This document shows, one piece after another, positions 32,632 to 36,792 of a stretch of 36,792 nt of DNA. The translations under genes were made by a program, and so were the position numbers. Each line of letters begins with the position of its first letter. Position 1 is the stretch's first letter. This DNA is from Thermoplasmatota archaeon (lineage in GTDB: Archaea > Thermoplasmatota > Thermoplasmata > Thermoplasmatales > Thermoplasmataceae), in contig JAMDDH010000010.1 in the NCBI GenBank assembly GCA_023488885.1, positions 1-36,792 on the forward strand. The letters are read 5' to 3'. The notes below the pieces were generated by a model. That model made no database searches. It saw nothing but the letters and a program-made list of their open reading frames with translations, and was not told the DNA's origin.

Positions 32632-34632
32632 TCACTGTTTTGAAAGAAGGTCATTTATCATAGGTCTCCCCCTCTCTATGAGTGCAGTGAGGGCATCCGG
32701 ATTCTGGAGGGAATCGAGATTGACTGCCTTACTGAAGTCCCACCCCATCAGCAGTTTCTTTACTGGCACCTCCAGCTTCTTGTAGTTCAGCGTGGTGGGA
32801 ATCTCATCAACGAACACTATCAGGTCAGGAGCAAAATTTGGACCAAGTTCCCTTGTGAGGGTTTGTCTTATCTTTTCGGAAAGACCGGTAGATGCCGAAT
32901 TTCCAGAGACTGTAGAAACGAATATAGCCATTAGCCCATGAACTTCTACGGCAAGGCTGCTTTTCACTTCGGGAATCGATTCTACCACCTTGTATATATC
33001 CGAAGTGCCTATTCTGACGCCCTTTCTCTTTATTGTGGAATCTGATCTGCCGGATATTACTGCTGTTCCTATTTCCGACACTGTTATCCAGTCACCCTGC
33101 CACCATACTTCAGGAAAGAGAGCATAGTAACTTTCCCTGTACCACCTGTGATCATTGTCACCCCAGAAATACAGCGGCATTGATGGCATGGGCTTTGTTA
33201 TCACCATTTCTCCTATCCTGCCTACAATACTTTTCCCTTCTTGACTGAAGGAAGCTACGGCAGATCCAAGCCATGAACACTGCATCTCTCCTTCCCATAC
33301 AGGCAGTATCGGACATCCCCCTACAAATGCTGTACATACGTCAGATCCTCCACTTGCAGCGTCAATCCATATATCGGGACTTACCGCCAGAGACAGCCAC
33401 CTGAATCCATGCACTGAAAGTGGAGCTGCCGTTGAACCGATCTCCCTCAATTTCCTGAGGCGGAACTGTGTTCCTGGAGATAATCCAGCCTTCATGTTTG
33501 CGTGAATGAACGGGGCACTTGTTCCCAATATCGTGAGACTTTCCTTTTCCGCATTCTCCCATAGGGGGAGCATATTTGCATACATCGGACTTCCATCATA
33601 AAATGCAACCGTGCATCCGGACATCATGACGTTCACTGCTATGTTCCACATCATCCATGACGGCGATGAATACCACAGGAATTTATCGTTCTCATGAACG
33701 TCCAGATGCAGGGTCCCCTTCATGGCTTCAAGCGTCATACCACCGTGACTGTGAACTATTGGTTTCGGTATCCCGGTAGTTCCTGACGAATAAAGAATCC
33801 ATAGCGGGTGATTGAAATCCACAGGTTCATACGAAATGGTGCTCACTTTCTGATGAGAGGCTTCTTCCCATTCTATCTGTTTTCCTTTAGCCTTTATTTC
33901 ACCGGGCTTTCCCCCGGTCCTGACAAGAATAACCAGCCTTATTGATGGTACTGCCTCGAGAACTGCTTCAATGTCCCTGCTCTTGTCAAAAGCTTTGCCG
34001 TTATACACATAATAATCCGAGGCGATGAGTACCTTTGGCTCAATCTGGCTAAACCTGTCGATTACTGCTCTCGGCGAGATCTCAGAACCAATGACAGACC
34101 ATATTGCCCCGATGGAAGCAGTGCCGAGAAGAGAGATTACTGCTTCAGGCAACGCCGTCATATAACCAGCCACCACATCTCCTCTCTTAACCCCCAATGA
34201 TCTCAATGAATTGGCCAAAGAAGCCGTCTGTCTGAATACTTCGTCCCATGAAGATATTCTCCTGACACCGTCTTCCCTATTGTAAATAATAGCAGTTTCA
34301 GCACCCCTTGATTTTCTCAATATGTGTTCTGCATAATTTAGACTTGAACCGGGAAACCATTTCAGACCAGGCATTTTCCCGGGCGATATGACTCTGGAAA
34401 ATGGACTGTATGATTTTACTTCAAAAAAATTCCATATCGATTCCCAGAACTGTTCATATTCCTTGACTGACCATTCCCAGATCTTGTGGTAGTTCGCAAT
34501 ATTCCTTGAAGAGTCGAGGGAAATTTCAAATTGCTTTTCAGAGTTTTTGTTGAGCCATTCAACGTAGTGCGTTATTCTGGCATTTTTTATCATGGTTTCC
34601 GATGGTTGCCACATGGGCAGTGTCCTGTCCAT
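32632..34632 (-). CDS. acetoacetyl-CoA synthetase
   Basis: A 666-residue AMP-forming ligase making acetoacetyl-CoA from acetoacetate, ATP and CoA. The long N-terminal cap with LKWFPGSSLNYAEHIL is the ACS/AACS entry. A3 is WILYSSGTTGIPKPIVHSHGG. The substrate segment is IDAASGGSDVC, and the late motif GVRIGTSDIYKVVE is the AACS form (acetyl-CoA synthetases differ here). The final catalytic lysine region reads LNYKKLEVPVKKLL where most relatives have SGKK, so the flexible Ser-Gly pair is altered but Lys is kept. The ATG at 34632 fits the TATA box 22-30 bases upstream; a TTG at 34641 is also in frame. It lies downstream of the thiolase-like/DUF35 pair with its own promoter. Confidence 0.87.
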   Translation of the reverse strand: MDRTLPMWQPSETMIKNARITHYVEWLNKNSEKQFEISLDSSRNIANYHKIWEWSVKEYEQFWESIWNFFEVKSYSPFSRVISPGKMPGLKWFPGSSLNYAEHILRKSRGAETAIIYNREDGVRRISSWDEVFRQTASLANSLRSLGVKRGDVVAGYMTALPEAVISLLGTASIGAIWSVIGSEISPRAVIDRFSQIEPKVLIASDYYVYNGKAFDKSRDIEAVLEAVPSIRLVILVRTGGKPGEIKAKGKQIEWEEASHQKVSTISYEPVDFNHPLWILYSSGTTGIPKPIVHSHGGMTLEAMKGTLHLDVHENDKFLWYSSPSWMMWNIAVNVMMSGCTVAFYDGSPMYANMLPLWENAEKESLTILGTSAPFIHANMKAGLSPGTQFRLRKLREIGSTAAPLSVHGFRWLSLAVSPDIWIDAASGGSDVCTAFVGGCPILPVWEGEMQCSWLGSAVASFSQEGKSIVGRIGEMVITKPMPSMPLYFWGDNDHRWYRESYYALFPEVWWQGDWITVSEIGTAVISGRSDSTIKRKGVRIGTSDIYKVVESIPEVKSSLAVEVHGLMAIFVSTVSGNSASTGLSEKIRQTLTRELGPNFAPDLIVFVDEIPTTLNYKKLEVPVKKLLMGWDFSKAVNLDSLQNPDALTALIERGRPMINDLLSKQ

Positions 34633-34653
34633 GCTATTCAATTATTATCCACC

Positions 34654-34664
34654 GATATATATGT
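34654..34664 (-). promoter_or_regulatory. TATA box of the acetoacetyl-CoA synthetase gene
   Basis: Minus-strand ACATATATATC is centred about 26 bases before the ATG at 34632. The adjoining AACATATAT equals one arm of the palindrome at 30619-30637, which may be chance in AT-rich DNA or a shared half-site. Confidence 0.4.
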
Positions 34665-34718
34665 TTGTCAAGAAATAGGGCCTGCACATGGTTAACTTCG
34701 ACCTGTTCAATCAACTCA

Positions 34719-35282
34719 CTATTCCTTGACCCTATACCAGAAATCAGATGCCTTGCCCTTGCGTTTTTCCGCAAAAACAGCAATCACTCTTGTACCAGGT
34801 TTTATGGTCTCCCTGATTCCCAGATCAATTCTCTGAAGTATTCCGGTATCAGCATCAAGAGGCTTCACATAACCGACCGCATAAGGGACCTTGTCGAAGA
34901 ACTCCGATGTCGCATACCAAGAGGTTGTCGCATGCATAACGATACCCTCGTGACTGATTTCTCGCCATTCAGTCTCAACGTAGCATTCCCCGCAGTGTGC
35001 CCGCGGAGGGAAATAGACCGTCCCACATTTTCTGCATACGGAAGCCATGAGCCTTGCGTTTTCCTTTACTTCCCTGAAGAATCTTGACTGCATACCGTAG
35101 CTGTACTTGTAAAACATTACCATTTTGTCCGGCACCTCGAAATATGTGCCATCATTGGGGATACCATATCCCTTTTCCAACTGCAGTTCCATGATCCTGT
35201 CGATCTGCGTTTCAAGAGGTTCTGACCTAATTTCCTTCCTTACAGTTTCTTTTGCCTTATTTGTTGAAACACTTTCGCTCAT
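34719..35282 (-). CDS. DUF35 zinc-ribbon/OB-fold acyl-CoA-associated protein
   Basis: A 187-residue protein from the ATG at 35282, one base after the thiolase-like stop (TAGCATG), so translation is coupled. The rubredoxin-like zinc ribbon is CRKCGTVYFPPRAHCGEC (C83, C86, C97, C100). An OB fold follows (GIVMHATTSWYATSEFF through GTRVIAVFAEKR). Such proteins bind thiolase-fold enzymes and act as a CoA channel or scaffold, as in the archaeal thiolase/HMG-CoA synthase complex and the Ltp2-ChsH2 aldolase. The 80-residue helical N-terminal extension (KKxMELQLEKGYG-like, 20-75) is longer than in most single-domain DUF35 proteins and could be a docking arm. It must serve the adjacent thiolase-like protein. 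Confidence 0.85.
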   Translation of the reverse strand: MSESVSTNKAKETVRKEIRSEPLETQIDRIMELQLEKGYGIPNDGTYFEVPDKMVMFYKYSYGMQSRFFREVKENARLMASVCRKCGTVYFPPRAHCGECYVETEWREISHEGIVMHATTSWYATSEFFDKVPYAVGYVKPLDADTGILQRIDLGIRETIKPGTRVIAVFAEKRKGKASDFWYRVKE

Positions 35283-35283
35283 G

Positions 35284-36519
35284 CTATTTCGCCTCGCATC
35301 CAAGCACCGTGACGGTGGCATAGGACGATCCTGGTCCCCCAATAGAATGTGCAAGCGCTTTACCGCTTTTTATCTCCACCTGTCTCTTCCCGGCACGTCC
35401 TCTCAACTGGTTGGCAATTTCCCCAATCTGCATGACTCCAGTTGCGCCGACTGCGTGGCCCGCCCCAAGCAGCCCTCCAGAAGGGGAAACTGGAAGGTCA
35501 CCGTCCATTGTCGCGACTCCATCCTCAATAAATTTTCCACCCTTTCCTTTCTCTGCGAATCCCATTGCCTCGTACGCCTGGATCTCCGTAAAACTAAAAG
35601 CGTCGTGCAACTCTGCAACATCTATTTCCTTCAGAGGATTGGTTATACCTGCCATTCTGTAAGCCATTCTCGCTGCTTCATAGTGATTTCTCAAATCAGC
35701 GATGTCTCCGTATCTGCCAAGTCTGTCGTCCTTGCTCCTCATTCCTGTAAACGACTTGTCGTTGGAAGAACCTATTCCAAGTACCCACACTGGGTCCTCG
35801 ATACCAAGTTCCCTAATCTTGCTCTCACTCATAAGGACCAGTGATGAGGACCCCTCTGTGTAGAGGCTGCAGTCATAGAGTTTGAAGGGATACGATATCA
35901 TTCTCGATGATAATACATCGTCCACAGTCAATTTCATCGGACTCTGCGCATATGGGTTGTTAAGGGCATTGCTGTGATTCTTGACACTTACGAGTGCCGC
36001 CTGATCCTCCCTGGTCCCATACTTTTCCATGTGTGCTGTGGCAAGAATCGCATAGGATGATGCTGCTGAAACTCCAAGGGGAAATTCCCATGTCATATCG
36101 GCACTGTATGCTATTGATTTCAGTACCTCCGGAGTAGACTTGAACTGAGCCCAGTCAAAACAGTCGAGCGCCTTCTCCACGCCTATCAGAACAGTCGAAT
36201 CACTAAGCCCGGAGGCAATCTCGGAATAGGCTGCCCTGAATGCGTATCCGCCAGTTGCCCCACCGGTTGTAATCCTGGTACCAGGCTTGCCAAAGAATCC
36301 GAGATAATCGTGTACGTACGTATCTGGCATAATCTGCCTTTCAAAAAGATCATTGTAGATACCGTATACTACCGAATCCACATCCTTTACCCCAACATTG
36401 CATTCTTCGAGAGCCATTTTTGTTGACTCAAATGCCAATTCATAGTAAGTTTTGTCTGGATTCCTGGCCTCGAATTTTGTCTGGCCTACTCCAACAACCG
36501 CTACCCTGTCACTTCTCAT
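35284..36519 (-). CDS. thiolase-fold protein (SCP2/lipid-transfer type) lacking catalytic Cys
   Basis: A 411-residue thiolase-superfamily protein. N-terminal VAVVGVGQTKFE and the C-terminal motifs are of the SCP2-thiolase group: LHDAFSFTEIQAYEAMGF (H305), SPSGGLLGAGHAVGATG (H355) and KALAHSIGGPGSSYATV. However, the nucleophilic Cys expected in the R-x5-SGG segment is Gly87 (RITTGGATGGYAFR), and the second Cys expected before IGG is Ser392. It therefore cannot work by the standard acyl-Cys route. The steroid-degradation aldolase Ltp2, which pairs with a DUF35 protein, also lacks the Cys, so a retro-aldol or other CoA-ester reaction is possible. It is coupled to the DUF35 gene. Ketoacyl-CoA handling with the nearby acetoacetyl-CoA synthetase is the natural guess. 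Confidence 0.82.
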   Translation of the reverse strand: MRSDRVAVVGVGQTKFEARNPDKTYYELAFESTKMALEECNVGVKDVDSVVYGIYNDLFERQIMPDTYVHDYLGFFGKPGTRITTGGATGGYAFRAAYSEIASGLSDSTVLIGVEKALDCFDWAQFKSTPEVLKSIAYSADMTWEFPLGVSAASSYAILATAHMEKYGTREDQAALVSVKNHSNALNNPYAQSPMKLTVDDVLSSRMISYPFKLYDCSLYTEGSSSLVLMSESKIRELGIEDPVWVLGIGSSNDKSFTGMRSKDDRLGRYGDIADLRNHYEAARMAYRMAGITNPLKEIDVAELHDAFSFTEIQAYEAMGFAEKGKGGKFIEDGVATMDGDLPVSPSGGLLGAGHAVGATGVMQIGEIANQLRGRAGKRQVEIKSGKALAHSIGGPGSSYATVTVLGCEAK

Positions 36520-36757
36520 TAATTATCTCACTCTCAAAGCTGTTCCCAGATTAGAATAGAATCGGTGTTGCTTTATCAATTTTATTGAAATCGATTATTC
36601 CCAGTTACTAATATTATAAACACTGGCAGACGATAGAGAAAACTTTGTCGAATCCAGTAAAGCCTGCGATTCCGGGAGTTACTCACCACTGATATCCGAC
36701 CATTGTTAAGGACAACAACATTTTACAACTGGTTAAACATACCATCTGGAGCGGTTT

Positions 36758-36792
36758 ATGACTTCCGAGGAGAGTGATGATGAATGGGCTTC
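36758..36792 (+). CDS. possible start of a gene running off the right edge
   Basis: ATG at 36758 opens an acidic N-terminus (MTSEESDDEWA) and is still open at the window end. Too short to identify; it may be chance. No clear TATA box at the leaderless distance. Confidence 0.2.
   Translation, partial: MTSEESDDEWA

Noticed and set aside
35125-35844. 239-codon plus-strand open frame over the DUF35/thiolase genes
   Set aside because: Antisense shadow; the minus-strand proteins are clearly homologous to known families and occupy the same DNA.

Overview
The window looks like chromosomal DNA of a thermoacidophilic archaeon of the Thermoplasmatales (Ferroplasma/Cuniculiplasma/Thermoplasma group). 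The reasons are sn-glycerol-1-phosphate dehydrogenase (egsA, archaeal lipid synthesis), a UPF0179 protein, an Ygr210-type TGS GTPase, a DUF981-like membrane protein, and AT-rich TATA boxes about 25 nt from many start codons with no obvious Shine-Dalgarno site (leaderless mRNAs). The many permeases and peptide, sugar and acyl-CoA catabolic enzymes fit a scavenging heterotroph. I cannot fix the genus.

Layout. 1-3.1 kb is accessory: a minus-strand group of two secreted-type proteins and a small conserved protein, then a DDE transposase fused at its 3' end to a decayed IS4/IS1634-like transposase. 3.2-8.2 kb is core: an MFS transporter, a DUF981-like membrane protein, and the minus-strand cluster egsA - UPF0179 - GTPase. 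At 8478 lies tRNA-Val(GAC). Its last bases are repeated exactly (16 bp) at 14479-14494, so 8.55-14.48 kb is probably an old tRNA-targeted island. The island holds an AhpD/CMD-family gene and a hicBA toxin-antitoxin pair. The toxin gene hicA is split by a 4.69-kb unit (9419-14109) bounded by the outer ends of two same-orientation copies of one IS and by a 6-bp target duplication. Removing the unit and one duplication restores an in-frame 73-codon HicA. The unit carries a 5'-truncated penicillin-acylase-family gene, a small membrane protein, a VOC protein and one complete IS (12596-14109).

14.7-17 kb holds two uncharacterised proteins and one decayed ORF. 17.1-30.5 kb is metabolic: MFS transporter plus amidohydrolase; APC amino-acid permease; serA plus a class V aminotransferase (serine branch); a second MFS transporter; a BadF-type sugar kinase plus GH31 alpha-glucosidase; a small tail-anchored-looking protein; and an M19 dipeptidase. 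30.6-36.5 kb is an acyl-CoA block: acyl-CoA synthetase and MaoC-like protein on plus, converging with acetoacetyl-CoA synthetase, a DUF35 Zn-ribbon/OB protein and a thiolase-fold protein that lacks the usual catalytic cysteines.

The most interesting points are the nested tRNA-island / TA-locus / composite-transposon structure with its readable history, the cysteine-less thiolase joined to a DUF35 partner, and several operator-like palindromes or repeats at promoters (1463, 22107, 30619).
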